From positions 2,480,001 to 2,544,000 of the forward strand of contig NZ_FXBL01000004.1 of NCBI RefSeq assembly GCF_900177325.1: DNA of 64,000 nucleotides, read 5' to 3'. This document shows positions 26,498-34,906 of the stretch, piece by piece; position 1 is the first letter of the stretch, and each line of letters starts with the position of its first letter. The position numbers were made by a program, and so were the translations under genes. This stretch comes from Mesorhizobium australicum. Its GTDB lineage: Bacteria; Pseudomonadota; Alphaproteobacteria; Rhizobiales; Rhizobiaceae. The notes beneath the pieces are model-generated. The model searched no databases and was not told the origin of the DNA. It saw only the letters and a list, made by a program, of their open reading frames with translations.

Positions 26498-27561
26498 TAC
26501 AGCGCAATCCTCCCGCGATAGATGACGGGCTCGTCGCGCCGCGGCACGATGCGGCCGATTGGCGTGACCGTCTCCCCCTCGCTCTGAAGCACGGCGGCGA
26601 CCTGCGCGGCCTGGCCGGCGGCAACCACAATCACCATGCCGATGCCGCAATTGAAGGTGCGCATCATCTCGCTGGCCTCGACGCCGCCCGTCTTCGACAG
26701 CCAGTCAAACACCGGCTGCACGTCGATTGCGCCGAGGTCGAGTTCGGCCGCCCAGTCCTTCGGCAGCACGCGCGGGATGTTATCGGGATAGCCGCCGCCG
26801 GTGATGTGAGCCAGCGCCTTGATGCCGTGCGTGCCGCGGATTGCGGCCAGGACCGGCTTCACATAAATCCGTGTCGGCTCCAGCAGCGCCTCGCCAAGGC
26901 TGCGGGCGGGGTCGAAGGGCGCGGGGTCGGTCCATTTCAGGCCCGACAGCCCAACGATCCTGCGCACCAGGGAATAGCCGTTCGAGTGGACGCCGGATGA
27001 GGCGAGGCCAAGCAGCACGTCGCCTTCCATGATGTCGTCGGTCGGCAGCAGCGCGCCGCGCTCCGCGGCGCCCACCGCGAATCCGGCAAGGTCGTAGTCG
27101 TCGCCGTGATACATGCCGGGCATCTCGGCCGTCTCGCCGCCGATCAGCGCGCAGCCGGCCATGCGGCAGCCGGCTGCAATGCCGGAGACGATCGCTGCGC
27201 CCTGGTCGGGGTCGAGCTTGCCGGTGGCGAAATAGTCGAGGAAGAACAGGGGCTCTGCGCCCTGGACGACGAGATCGTTGACGCACATGGCGACAAGGTC
27301 GATGCCGATCGTGTCGTGCTTGCCCGCCTCGATCGCGATACGGAGCTTGGTGCCGACGCCGTCATTGGCGGCGACGAGGATCGGGTCGGTGAAGCCGGCG
27401 GCCTTGAGGTCGAACAGGCCGCCGAAGCCGCCGATCTCGCCGTCGGCGCCGACGCGCCTGGTCGTGCGCACGATCGGCTTGATCTTCTCGACCATTGCAT
27501 TGCCGGCATCGATGTCCACGCCGGCCTGCGCATAGGTGAGGCTGTTGCTGCCCGCGGTCAT
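26497..27561 (-). CDS. purM: Phosphoribosylformylglycinamidine cyclo-ligase
   Basis: A 354-residue AIR synthetase, an ATP-dependent purine-synthesis enzyme acting two steps after PurN. Visible family segments are [15 protein letters not shown] at the N-terminus, [19 protein letters not shown] and the later [12 protein letters not shown]. The start at 27561 is placed by family similarity; the longer open frame upstream reads into the divergent CDP-alcohol transferase leader. Confidence 0.96.
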   Translation of the reverse strand: MTAGSNSLTYAQAGVDIDAGNAMVEKIKPIVRTTRRVGADGEIGGFGGLFDLKAAGFTDPILVAANDGVGTKLRIAIEAGKHDTIGIDLVAMCVNDLVVQGAEPLFFLDYFATGKLDPDQGAAIVSGIAAGCRMAGCALIGGETAEMPGMYHGDDYDLAGFAVGAAERGALLPTDDIMEGDVLLGLASSGVHSNGYSLVRRIVGLSGLKWTDPAPFDPARSLGEALLEPTRIYVKPVLAAIRGTHGIKALAHITGGGYPDNIPRVLPKDWAAELDLGAIDVQPVFDWLSKTGGVEASEMMRTFNCGIGMVIVVAAGQAAQVAAVLQSEGETVTPIGRIVPRRDEPVIYRGRIAL

Positions 27562-27737
27562 GGGGTCTCCCGTCGACTTCCGAAGCGGCTCTTCGCATGA
27601 ACCCCGCCGCGTCGCAAGCAGCGTGCCGGACCCGCCTTTGGGAAAGCGCGCCGCGACCTCGCGGCCGCGACGCCTTGCAGCGACCGCCGCGACAGGCCAT
27701 CTATCGGGCGGGTGGGCGATGGAGGAGGCTCGACACA

Positions 27738-28292
27738 TTGACGATCCCGAACATCATAACGATCCTGCGGCTCTTCCTGGTGCCGGCTGTCATCTGGGCG
27801 CTCATGGACCGGCAGGTCGGCTGGGCGCTCGGCCTGTTCGTGCTGGCCGGCGTCTCGGACGGGGTCGATGGCTTCATCGCGCGGCATTTCAACCAGCGTT
27901 CCAAGCTCGGCGCTTACCTAGACCCAGTCGCGGACAAGCTGCTCCTGGTCTCCGTGTTCGTGGTGCTCGGCTACATGGGCGAATTGCCGCTGTGGCTGGT
28001 GATCGCGGCCGTGTCGCGCGACGCGCTGATCATCTCGGCGGTGATGCTGTCGACGGTGATGGGGCATCCGGTGGAGGTGAAACCGCTCTACGTGTCGAAG
28101 GCGAACACGGCGGTGCAGATTCTACTGGCGGCGCTGGTGCTGGCCGATCTCGCCTTCAGCCTCGGGCTGGGCACGGTGCGCGACGGCTTCGTGATCCTGT
28201 CCGGGCTCTTGACCGTGGCTTCGGCGGCGGCCTATCTCGTCGCTTGGCTCACGCATATGGGTGGTTATGCCGAAACGGACAAAACAGGCTGA
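27738..28292 (+). CDS. CDP-alcohol phosphatidyltransferase family membrane protein
   Basis: A 184-residue integral membrane enzyme. The full motif DG-x2-AR-x8-G-x3-D-x3-D is read in [20 protein letters not shown] plus PVADK. It uses a CDP-linked lipid and an alcohol acceptor, but the acceptor is not evident; it differs from the PgsA at 15536-16126. The start is taken as TTG at 27738 ([11 protein letters not shown]), with GGAGGAGG upstream; the in-frame ATG at 27597 would add residues reading across the purM leader. The next gene overlaps its end. Confidence 0.82.
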   Translation: MTIPNIITILRLFLVPAVIWALMDRQVGWALGLFVLAGVSDGVDGFIARHFNQRSKLGAYLDPVADKLLLVSVFVVLGYMGELPLWLVIAAVSRDALIISAVMLSTVMGHPVEVKPLYVSKANTAVQILLAALVLADLAFSLGLGTVRDGFVILSGLLTVASAAAYLVAWLTHMGGYAETDKTG

Positions 28293-29463
28293 GCACCCGG
28301 CTGCGAACGCGCATTCGACGCCGCAGATGCCGGCCGCGGCGCAGCTCGCAGTGAACGAGGAGATCGCGGACGCGGTGCTGGCCGGCGCGTTCCGGCGCCA
28401 GATCGCCTTTTGGGCCGGCGCCTTCGCGCTGCTCGTCGCCTTCCTCTACATGTTCTCGTCGATCTTGCTGCCGTTTGCGGCCGGAATGGTGTTGGCCTAT
28501 TTCCTCGATCCGGTCGCGGACCGGCTGGAGGCCTGGTTCGGCTCCCGGCTGGTGGCGGCCATCGTCATCCTGCTTGGCTTCATCGTCGCGCTCGTGCTGG
28601 CGCTGATGGTGATCGTGCCGATCTTGGCGACGCAGGGCGCGGACCTGATCGCCAAGATGCCGGAATATCTGGCGCGGCTCCAGACACTGATCACCAGCAT
28701 CGACCCGGAATGGCTGAAGGAGCGCTTCGGGGTCGACGCGGGCAACCTGCGCAGTGCGCTGTCCTCGCTCGTTTCGCAAGGCGCGGGCTTCGTCACCACC
28801 ATCTTCGAATCGATCCTGAGCTCGGGTCTGGCGCTGGTGAACGTGGCCGGGCTGGTGGTCATCACCCCCGTCGTTGCCTTCTATATGCTGGTCGACTGGG
28901 ACCGCATGGTCGCAACGGTGGACGGCTGGGTGCCGCGCGACCATGTCGCGACCGTTCGTGCCATCGCCAACGACATCAACGCGTCGACCGCCGGCTTCGT
29001 GCGCGGGCAGGGCACGCTCTGCCTGGTTCTGGGCATCATGTATGCTGTGGGGCTGACCATCGCCGGATTGAACTTCGGCCTGCTGATCGGCCTGTTCGCC
29101 GGATTGATCTCGTTCATCCCCTATGTCGGCTCGCTCGTCGGGCTGGTGCTGGCGGTCGGCGTGGCGCTGGTGCAGTTCTGGCCGGACTGGATCATGGTTG
29201 CGGCGGTGGCCGGCATCTTCTTCCTCGGCCAGTTCATAGAAGGCAACATCCTGCAGCCAAAGCTCGTGGGCAACAGCGTCGGGCTGCATCCTGTATGGCT
29301 GATGTTCGCCCTGCTCGCCTTCGGCTCGCTGTTCGGCTTCGTCGGCCTGCTGATCGCCGTTCCGGCCGCCGCCGCCGTTGCTGTCCTCGTCCGCTTCGCG
29401 CTCGGCCGCTACCTCGAGTCTCCTCTCTACCGGGGACACGGGCCGGACGCACCGCTGGCCTGA
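28267..29463 (+). CDS. AI-2E family transporter (PerM-like)
   Basis: A 398-residue polytopic membrane protein of the AI-2E/PerM family, with paired N-terminal helices, a soluble segment near residues 110-210 and a bundle of C-terminal helices. The conserved segments FVRGQGTLCLVLGIMYAVGL and FLGQFIEGNILQPKLVGNSV are visible. Members include autoinducer-2 exporters and ion antiporters; function here is not known. ATG 28267 is chosen over GTG 28261. It overlaps the upstream gene by 26 bases and is followed within 10 bases by hdaA, indicating one operon. Confidence 0.88.
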   Translation: MPKRTKQAEHPAANAHSTPQMPAAAQLAVNEEIADAVLAGAFRRQIAFWAGAFALLVAFLYMFSSILLPFAAGMVLAYFLDPVADRLEAWFGSRLVAAIVILLGFIVALVLALMVIVPILATQGADLIAKMPEYLARLQTLITSIDPEWLKERFGVDAGNLRSALSSLVSQGAGFVTTIFESILSSGLALVNVAGLVVITPVVAFYMLVDWDRMVATVDGWVPRDHVATVRAIANDINASTAGFVRGQGTLCLVLGIMYAVGLTIAGLNFGLLIGLFAGLISFIPYVGSLVGLVLAVGVALVQFWPDWIMVAAVAGIFFLGQFIEGNILQPKLVGNSVGLHPVWLMFALLAFGSLFGFVGLLIAVPAAAAVAVLVRFALGRYLESPLYRGHGPDAPLA

Positions 29464-29473
29464 GGCGACACCG

Positions 29474-30175
29474 ATGCAGGACCAGCGGCCCCCCGCGCAG
29501 CTTCCGCTCGACCTGACGAGCGGCCCCGGCCTGTCGCGCGACGAACTCGTCGTCACCGGCGCGAACACCGCGGCGACGACGCTGGTCGACCGTTGGCCGG
29601 ACTGGCCGACGCCCGTTGTGGTGCTGGCAGGTCCCGCGGGGGCCGGAAAGTCGCATCTCGCGTCAATCTGGTCGGAGGCTGCGGCCGCGCGTTCAACCGA
29701 ACCCGGCCTGATCGATCCCGATGTCGTCTCCTTCGCTGCCTCCGGTGGCGCGGTGCTGATCGATGGCGTCGAGGGGGACGTCGACGAGACCGGCCTCTTC
29801 CATCTGATCAACGCGGCGCGGGAAGGGGGAGGGCACGTTCTCCTGACCTCGCGCCGGTTTCCCGCCGCCTGGGGCGTGCGCTTGGCCGACCTTGCATCGC
29901 GGCTGAAAGCGGCGACGATCGTCGAGATCGAGGAGCCGGACGACCTGCTGCTGACGGCAGTGGTGACCAAGCTTTTCGCCGACCGGCAGGTACAGGTCGA
30001 GCCGCATGTCGTGACCTATATCGTCAACCGCATCGAGCGGTCGCTGTCGACCGCGATGGTCGTGGTGGAGCGGCTCGATCAGGCCGCGCTGTCCCGCAAG
30101 ACCCGGATCACGCGCGCCTTGGCGGCCGACATCATCGGTGCCGCCGAGAGCGGGCAGGAGAAGCTGGATTTATAA
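29474..30175 (+). CDS. hdaA: DnaA-related regulatory inactivator (HdaA/Hda type)
   Basis: A 233-residue AAA+ protein lacking the DnaA DNA-binding domain. The N-terminal QLPLDL is a sliding-clamp-binding motif. The Walker A GPAGAGKSHL, a degenerate Walker B (AVLIDGVEGD), sensor LLTSRRFPAAWGVRL and the C-terminal AAA lid follow. Hda/HdaA with the clamp promotes ATP hydrolysis by DnaA to limit re-initiation. The position after the AI-2E gene and, further along, ppk-ppx-rnd-aspS matches alphaproteobacterial order. Confidence 0.85.
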   Translation: MQDQRPPAQLPLDLTSGPGLSRDELVVTGANTAATTLVDRWPDWPTPVVVLAGPAGAGKSHLASIWSEAAAARSTEPGLIDPDVVSFAASGGAVLIDGVEGDVDETGLFHLINAAREGGGHVLLTSRRFPAAWGVRLADLASRLKAATIVEIEEPDDLLLTAVVTKLFADRQVQVEPHVVTYIVNRIERSLSTAMVVVERLDQAALSRKTRITRALAADIIGAAESGQEKLDL

Positions 30176-30289
30176 TCCCGGAGTAAAAGCGAGCCTCCAT
30201 CAGGACGTAATAGCGCGTCGGCTCGAGTGTTCCGGCGAAAGCATTTTCCAACAATGTACGAGGGGCGACGACCTACACCGTCGCCAGGC

Positions 30290-30868
30290 CTAGAGCTCGG
30301 GTTCCGGCGGTGGCCCCACGTCTTCGGGCGGAGGCATTTCTTGCGATGGTGGCGGCGCGGTCTGGGTAGGATCGATCACCTGTCCGCCGCCGAGCCCGGC
30401 TGCTCCGTGGCCGCCTTCGCCCGTCTCCATCCAGGTGGCGTCGCCGTTCGGCTGCATTGAGGTCATGCTCGGATCCACCGGTGCCGCTCCCTCCTGGCTG
30501 CGGTCGGAGAGCACAAGTTTCGTGGGACGGCCACCTTCATAGACGATGAGAAAGCCGTTCGCGGGCAGGATCGCCGCCAGAACGTCGCCGAGGTCGCCGC
30601 GGAAACGGCCGTTGATCGGCTGGTCGTCGCCGACCTGGCCGGCGACCTTGAAGCCGAAGCGCTGCGCCATCTCGGCCATGACCTCGCCCCGTTGCATCTC
30701 GGAGATCGTGACAGTCATGGCCTTGGCGTCGCCATTGATCGCCATCTCGGCCGAAGCATCCAGGCTGCCCGCAAGGAGCAGCGCGGCCGCGGCAGGCAGT
30801 GCCGCGCCCGTGTGCAGCCTGCGACCTTTCCACCCAGGTTCCGTGATCTGGCTCTTGCGCGCAAACAT
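30290..30868 (-). CDS. Exported protein with STN-like domain, unknown function
   Basis: A 192-residue protein with a basic N-terminus, a hydrophobic signal segment (ALPAAAALLLAGSLDASA) and a single beta-alpha domain (about residues 40-120). That domain resembles the short secretin/TonB N-terminal (STN) fold, with PINGRFRGDLGDVLAAILPA and a final LSDR strand. A low-complexity tail rich in Gly, Pro and Met follows. The STN assignment is by eye only. No secretin or TonB gene lies nearby. The start at 30868 suits the signal peptide. Confidence 0.65.
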   Translation of the reverse strand: MFARKSQITEPGWKGRRLHTGAALPAAAALLLAGSLDASAEMAINGDAKAMTVTISEMQRGEVMAEMAQRFGFKVAGQVGDDQPINGRFRGDLGDVLAAILPANGFLIVYEGGRPTKLVLSDRSQEGAAPVDPSMTSMQPNGDATWMETGEGGHGAAGLGGGQVIDPTQTAPPPSQEMPPPEDVGPPPEPEL

Positions 30869-30937
30869 GTCTCGCTCCCGGCACGCGAAAGCTTTGGGCA
30901 CAACCTTTGTCAGCATGATGGCATGCCGTCCGGCCGC

Positions 30938-31014
30938 TGGTCGGAGTGGCAGGATTCGAACCTGCGACCCCCTGATCCCAAATCAGGTGCGCTACCAGGC
31001 TGCGCTACACTCCG
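30938..31014 (-). tRNA. tRNA-Pro (TGG)
   Basis: A 77-base cloverleaf on the minus strand with acceptor CGGAGTG pairing CACTCCG, a D-arm (GCGCAGCCTGGTAGCGC) and anticodon loop TTTGGGA (anticodon TGG). The T-arm is GCAGGTTCGAATCCTGC, and the CCA end is encoded at 30940-30938. Confidence 0.97.
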
Positions 31015-31121
31015 GACGGCCACTCCCCTAGTGGATCACGCCGGCAAGGGCAAGGGCATCTGCTCTTGACGGGACGGCGGCTGTGCGCGATGCAGCAGCG
31101 TTACGTGAAGACGAGGCGCCC

Positions 31122-31427
31122 ATGTCCGCGAGAATCTATAGCCCCGCGAAAACCGCGATGCAGTCCGGCAAGGCCAAGACCGGCCATTGGGTACTGGACT
31201 TCGACCCCGAACAGCCGCGCAAGATCGACCCCTTGATGGGTTACACCACATCCGGCGACATGAAGAGCCAGATCCGGCTGACCTTCGAGACGAAGGAAGA
31301 GGCGATCGCCTATGCCGAGAAGCACGGCATCGACTACCGCGTACAGGAGCCGAAGGACGCCAAGCGCCGGCAGATTTCCTATTCCGACAATTTCCGCTAT
31401 GACCGCAAGGTGCCGTGGACGCACTAG
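31122..31427 (+). CDS. ETC complex I subunit, NDUFS4-like
   Basis: A 101-residue protein of the NADH dehydrogenase Fe-S protein 4 (18 kDa, NDUFS4) family. It starts SARIYSPAKTAMQSGKA and carries the conserved WVLDFDP, PLMGYTTSGDMKSQIRLTF and the C-terminal YSDNFRYDRKVPWTH. In alphaproteobacteria this is an accessory subunit of complex I, encoded away from the nuo operon as here. It is flanked by the two tRNA genes. Confidence 0.93.
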   Translation: MSARIYSPAKTAMQSGKAKTGHWVLDFDPEQPRKIDPLMGYTTSGDMKSQIRLTFETKEEAIAYAEKHGIDYRVQEPKDAKRRQISYSDNFRYDRKVPWTH

Positions 31428-31443
31428 CTCTCGCACGCTACCC

Positions 31444-31520
31444 GGTCCCGTAGCTCAGCTGGATAGAGCACCGGCCTTCTAAGCCGATGGTCACAGGTTC
31501 GAATCCTGTCGGGATCGCCA
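31444..31520 (+). tRNA. tRNA-Arg (TCT)
   Basis: A 77-base cloverleaf with acceptor GGTCCCG pairing CGGGATC (one G-T wobble), D-arm AGCTCAGCTGGATAGAGC, anticodon loop CTTCTAA (anticodon TCT), T-arm ACAGGTTCGAATCCTGT, and discriminator G followed by encoded CCA. Confidence 0.97.
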
Positions 31521-31751
31521 TTTTTCTCTAGCAGCCTGAAAACGGCCATTCGCCTGATGTGTGAAGCAGGCATGCCGCGAATTCTGCGGCTTAGACGAAC
31601 CTCTCTATGCTTGTTCGTTTCTGGATCGCGACGATCCTAAGCTTTCCGAACAGGCCGGACGAGAGTGAATTATCTCTCCGGGCAAATTGACTTTGCGTAA
31701 GATCCAGCAGATCAATCAGTTAGTGGGGTGGGAATAAGGCTGGAGGGTTTG

Positions 31752-32231
31752 ATGAGAAGCATCGTGGGCCGACTGTTCTTCGTCGGCGCAGTGTTTTGTG
31801 CGGGCGCGACCGCTGCGACGGCGCAGTCCAATCATTTTCGGGGGAATGCCTGCATCCAGACCGTTTCGGCTGGGTGTGCGGCAATCGGCGTGACGGTAGG
31901 CAACTGTTCGACGGCGCGCTACCGGCCGGCGAACTACAACGGGCAGGGCAACAGCAGCCGGCTTTCGCTGTTCAATCCCTATTATGCGCAGAATTTCACC
32001 CTGCCGACCGGCTCGCTCGTGGGGGCGACGCTCAAAAACGTGAACGTCACGCAGGTCGGCCAGAGCGCGACGCTCTACACGGCCAAGGCGCGTATCCCGG
32101 CCCAAGTTCCCGCCTCGCCGGTAGCGGCGACGATCTACCTCAACGCGACGATCGACATCAACGGCTTCGATTCGGACGCGCCGACCTGCAATGTGCGGAT
32201 GCGCTTCCAGGGGCAGCGCTTCCCGCTCTAG
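31752..32231 (+). CDS. Small secreted protein of unknown function
   Basis: A 159-residue protein with a signal peptide (RLFFVGAVFCAGATAATAQS). The mature part has Cys pairs (NACIQ, AGCAA, GNCST, PTCNV) and is rich in Asn, Thr and Ser with beta-strand character (ATLYTAKARIPAQV, IYLNATIDINGFD). GGAGG lies six bases before the ATG, deciding this start over a GTG at 31728. The 231-base gap after tRNA-Arg (31521-31751) presumably carries its promoter and contains nothing else recognised. No family recognised. Confidence 0.75.
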   Translation: MRSIVGRLFFVGAVFCAGATAATAQSNHFRGNACIQTVSAGCAAIGVTVGNCSTARYRPANYNGQGNSSRLSLFNPYYAQNFTLPTGSLVGATLKNVNVTQVGQSATLYTAKARIPAQVPASPVAATIYLNATIDINGFDSDAPTCNVRMRFQGQRFPL

Positions 32232-32254
32232 CGATCAAATCGGAACGGACGCGG

Positions 32255-32284
32255 CATCGGCGGGAAGCGACCTTTCCGCCGATG
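32255..32284. terminator. Hairpin between convergent genes
   Basis: The stem catcggcgggaa/tttccgccgatg (12 bases with one G-T pair) has a 6-base loop and sits between the secreted protein gene and the convergent metC. It lacks a T-run, so it is only a possible bidirectional terminator. Confidence 0.4.
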
Positions 32285-32293
32285 TTGCGTCGC

Positions 32294-33469
32294 TCAGGCG
32301 GCCGCTGCCGCCGAGAGGCCGCGGGAAATGTCGGCCTTAAGATCCTTGACGTCTTCAAGGCCGATCTGCAGGCGCATGACCGGGCCTTCGTAGGGACCCT
32401 TGGCGATGACTCGATCGCCGAGGAAGACCGGCACGGCGAGGCTTTCGTAACCGCCCCAGGAATAGCCGAGGCCGAAGATCTGGAGCGCGTCGAGGAAGGC
32501 ATGCGCCTGTTTCTCGCCGCCGCCCGCGAGCACGACCGAGAAGATACCGCTCGCGCCGGAGAAATCGCGCTTCCAGAGCGCATGGCCGGGGAAGCTCTCG
32601 AGTGCGGGGTGCAATACACGCGCGACGCCGTTCTGCCCTTCAAGCCAGCGGGCGATGTCGAGCGCGCTCTGCTGGTGATGCGCAAGCCTGACCCCCATCG
32701 TGCGCAAGCCGCGCAGCACCTGGTAGACGTCGTCGGGGCCGGCGCAGCAGCCGAGCGTGTTGAAGGCCTCGGAAAGCTTCGGCCAGCAGGCTGCGTTCGC
32801 CGACACTGTCCCGAGCAGCACGTCGGAATGGCCGGCGGGATATTTCGTGGCGGCGTGGATTGAGATGTCGACACCATGGTCTAGTGGGCGCAGGTAGAGC
32901 GGGGTCGCCCAGGTGTTGTCCATCATCACGACGGCACCGCCCGCATGCGCGGCCTTGGCGATGGCGGGGATGTCCTGGATCTCGAACGTATTCGAGCCGG
33001 GAGATTCGGTGAAGACAACCCTTGTGTTCGGCTTCATCAGGGCCGCGAGACCGGCTCCGACCAGCGGGTCGTAATATTCCACCTCGACGCCAAGGCGCTT
33101 GAGCATCGTATCGGCGAAATGCCGGGTCGGACGGTAGACGGAATCGGTGATGAGCACGTGGTCGCCCGCCGCGACGAAGCCCAGCAGCGGCACGGTGACC
33201 GCCGCGAGGCCCGAGGGCACGACGATCGTGCCGGCCGAGCCTTCGAGGTGGTCGATCGCCGTCGCGAGCGCGTCCGTTGTCGGAGTGCCGCGGGTGCCGT
33301 AGGTGTATTTCTGCCCGCGCGTCGCCATCGTGCGGGCGTCCGGAAACAGGACCGTGGAAGCGTGGACCACCGGCGGGTTGACGAAGCCGTGGAAGTCGCG
33401 CGGGTCGTTGCCGATATGCGCAAGCCTCGTGTTGACCCCGAATCCGTCCGTCTTGCCTGCCATGTCCAT
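32294..33469 (-). CDS. metC: Cystathionine beta-lyase (PLP-dependent trans-sulfuration enzyme)
   Basis: A 391-residue Cys/Met-metabolism PLP enzyme. The PLP lysine is in SIHAATKYPAGHSD. The N-terminal tyrosine/arginine segment YTYGTRGTPT and the phosphate-binding SGLAAVT are present. Family members split cystathionine to homocysteine, pyruvate and ammonia. Cystathionine beta-lyase versus a gamma-lyase is inferred from overall resemblance. The start at 33469 has GGGA six bases upstream; an ATG two codons later is an alternative. Confidence 0.88.
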   Translation of the reverse strand: MDMAGKTDGFGVNTRLAHIGNDPRDFHGFVNPPVVHASTVLFPDARTMATRGQKYTYGTRGTPTTDALATAIDHLEGSAGTIVVPSGLAAVTVPLLGFVAAGDHVLITDSVYRPTRHFADTMLKRLGVEVEYYDPLVGAGLAALMKPNTRVVFTESPGSNTFEIQDIPAIAKAAHAGGAVVMMDNTWATPLYLRPLDHGVDISIHAATKYPAGHSDVLLGTVSANAACWPKLSEAFNTLGCCAGPDDVYQVLRGLRTMGVRLAHHQQSALDIARWLEGQNGVARVLHPALESFPGHALWKRDFSGASGIFSVVLAGGGEKQAHAFLDALQIFGLGYSWGGYESLAVPVFLGDRVIAKGPYEGPVMRLQIGLEDVKDLKADISRGLSAAAAA

Positions 33470-33810
33470 GCGGTTCCCGATGCGAAACCCGCTGCATATA
33501 AGCTGCGCAGCGCGAGCGCAATTACATGGCAATGTGGCGCACGGACGATCAGGCGGCAGCGCGTAGCTGCGAAAAAGGCATAAGTCTCAAGGTATCTTCG
33601 ATGAAAAAGTCTTGCGGAACATGCGCTCTGTCATAGGAGACTTGACCTCGCTGGAATAATCGCCTTCGATAAACTCCGTGAACGGGAAGGTGCGGGAAAC
33701 GGACAGAAAATGGCGTTTCCGAAAGCGTGGGGAACGCTGCGCATCCTATCCATGGGTAGGCGTACGGGGTGGAACAGCCCTGCAGCTATAACAAAAAGGG
33801 GTTCAGTACG
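33470..33810 (+). other. 341-base divergent promoter region of metC and aapJ
   Basis: No gene is supported. On the plus strand TTGACC (33642-33647) and TCGATA (33666-33671) with an 18-base gap could be a sigma-70-type promoter for the aap operon. Another GTG in frame at 33769 was not taken as the aapJ start because the signal peptide begins at 33811. Confidence 0.35.
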
Positions 33811-34842
33811 ATGACTAGCAAGATTCTCCTGGGACTCGCCGGCGCGGCCGTTTTCGCGCTGTCGGCAGCCGGTGCATCCGCCGCCACGCTCGATGACGTT
33901 AAGGCCCGCGGTGTGCTGAAATGCGGTGTCAACACCGGCCTCGCCGGCTTCGCCGCGCCGAACGACAAGGGCGAGTATTCCGGCTTCGACGTCGACTACT
34001 GCAAGGCGATCGCCGCGGCGATCTTCAACGATACCTCTAAGGTCGAATATACCGGGACGAGCGCAAAGGACCGTTTCGAAGTGCTGGCGAACGGCACCGT
34101 CGACGTCCTGGTACGCAACACCACCTGGACGCTGAGCCGCGACACCTCGCTGAAGTTCAACTTCGCGGGCGTCAACTACTATGACGGCCAGGGCTTCATG
34201 ATCAACACGAAGAAGGTACCGGGCGTGAACTCGGCGCTGCAGCTCTCGGGCGCCGCGGTCTGCGTGCAGACCGGCACGACGACGGAGCTGAACCTCGCCG
34301 ACTACTTCCGCGCCAACAAGATGGAATACAATCCGGTCGTCTTCGAGAAGCTCGAAGAGGTCAACGCGGCGTACGATTCCGGCCGCTGCGATGTCTACAC
34401 CACCGACCAGTCCGGCCTCTATGCCATCCGCCTGCAGCTGAGCGCGCCTGGCGACCACATGGTGCTGCCCGAGATCATCTCGAAGGAGCCGCTCGGACCG
34501 CTGGTGCGTCAAGGCGACGACCAATGGTTCGACCTCGTGAAGTGGGTCTCGAACGCCCTGGTTATCACCGAGGAGCTCGGCATCACCCAGGCGAACGTCG
34601 AGGAGATGAAGGGCTCCGACAACCCCGAGATCAAGCGCGTGCTGGGCATGGAAGCCAACGCCAAGTTCGGCGCCGATCTCGGCCTCGGCGAGGACTGGGT
34701 CGTCAACATCGTCAAGGGCGTCGGCAATTACGGCGAGATCTTCGAGAAGAACATCGGCACCGAAAGCCCGCTCAAGATCCAGCGCGGCCTGAACGCTCTC
34801 TGGTCGAAGGGCGGCCTCCAGTACGCACCGCCCATTCGCTGA
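33811..34842 (+). CDS. aapJ: General L-amino acid ABC transporter, periplasmic binding protein
   Basis: A 343-residue solute-binding protein with a signal peptide cut near GASAATLDDVKARG. It carries the family-3 signature region (FDVDYCKAIAAAIFND, VDVLVRNTTWTLSRD) and ends GLQYAPPIR. AapJ captures a broad range of L-amino acids in the periplasm for the AapQMP membrane complex. It heads a four-gene operon. A stable hairpin follows at 34859-34884. Confidence 0.96.
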   Translation: MTSKILLGLAGAAVFALSAAGASAATLDDVKARGVLKCGVNTGLAGFAAPNDKGEYSGFDVDYCKAIAAAIFNDTSKVEYTGTSAKDRFEVLANGTVDVLVRNTTWTLSRDTSLKFNFAGVNYYDGQGFMINTKKVPGVNSALQLSGAAVCVQTGTTTELNLADYFRANKMEYNPVVFEKLEEVNAAYDSGRCDVYTTDQSGLYAIRLQLSAPGDHMVLPEIISKEPLGPLVRQGDDQWFDLVKWVSNALVITEELGITQANVEEMKGSDNPEIKRVLGMEANAKFGADLGLGEDWVVNIVKGVGNYGEIFEKNIGTESPLKIQRGLNALWSKGGLQYAPPIR

Positions 34843-34858
34843 CCTTCTGGCAGGCAGA

Positions 34859-34884
34859 CCGGGGACGGCACCCGCCGCCCCCGG
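34859..34884 (+). promoter_or_regulatory. Intercistronic hairpin between aapJ and aapQ
   Basis: Stem arms 34859-34869 and 34874-34884 (CCGGGGACGGC/GCCGCCCCCGG, one mismatch) close a 4-base loop with no T-run. In binding-protein operons such hairpins commonly protect the upstream message or partly attenuate transcription, giving excess binding protein. Confidence 0.55.
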
Positions 34885-34906
34885 AACGTCGCAACAGGAG
34901 GCCGGT

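Noticed and set aside
28249..29970. 573-codon minus-strand ORF opposite the AI-2E and hdaA genes
   Set aside because: Composition is that of an antisense shadow; both plus-strand genes have clear family motifs.
30938..31520. tRNA-flanked integration site
   Set aside because: Between and after the two tRNA genes there is no integrase and no visible repeat of a tRNA 3' end.
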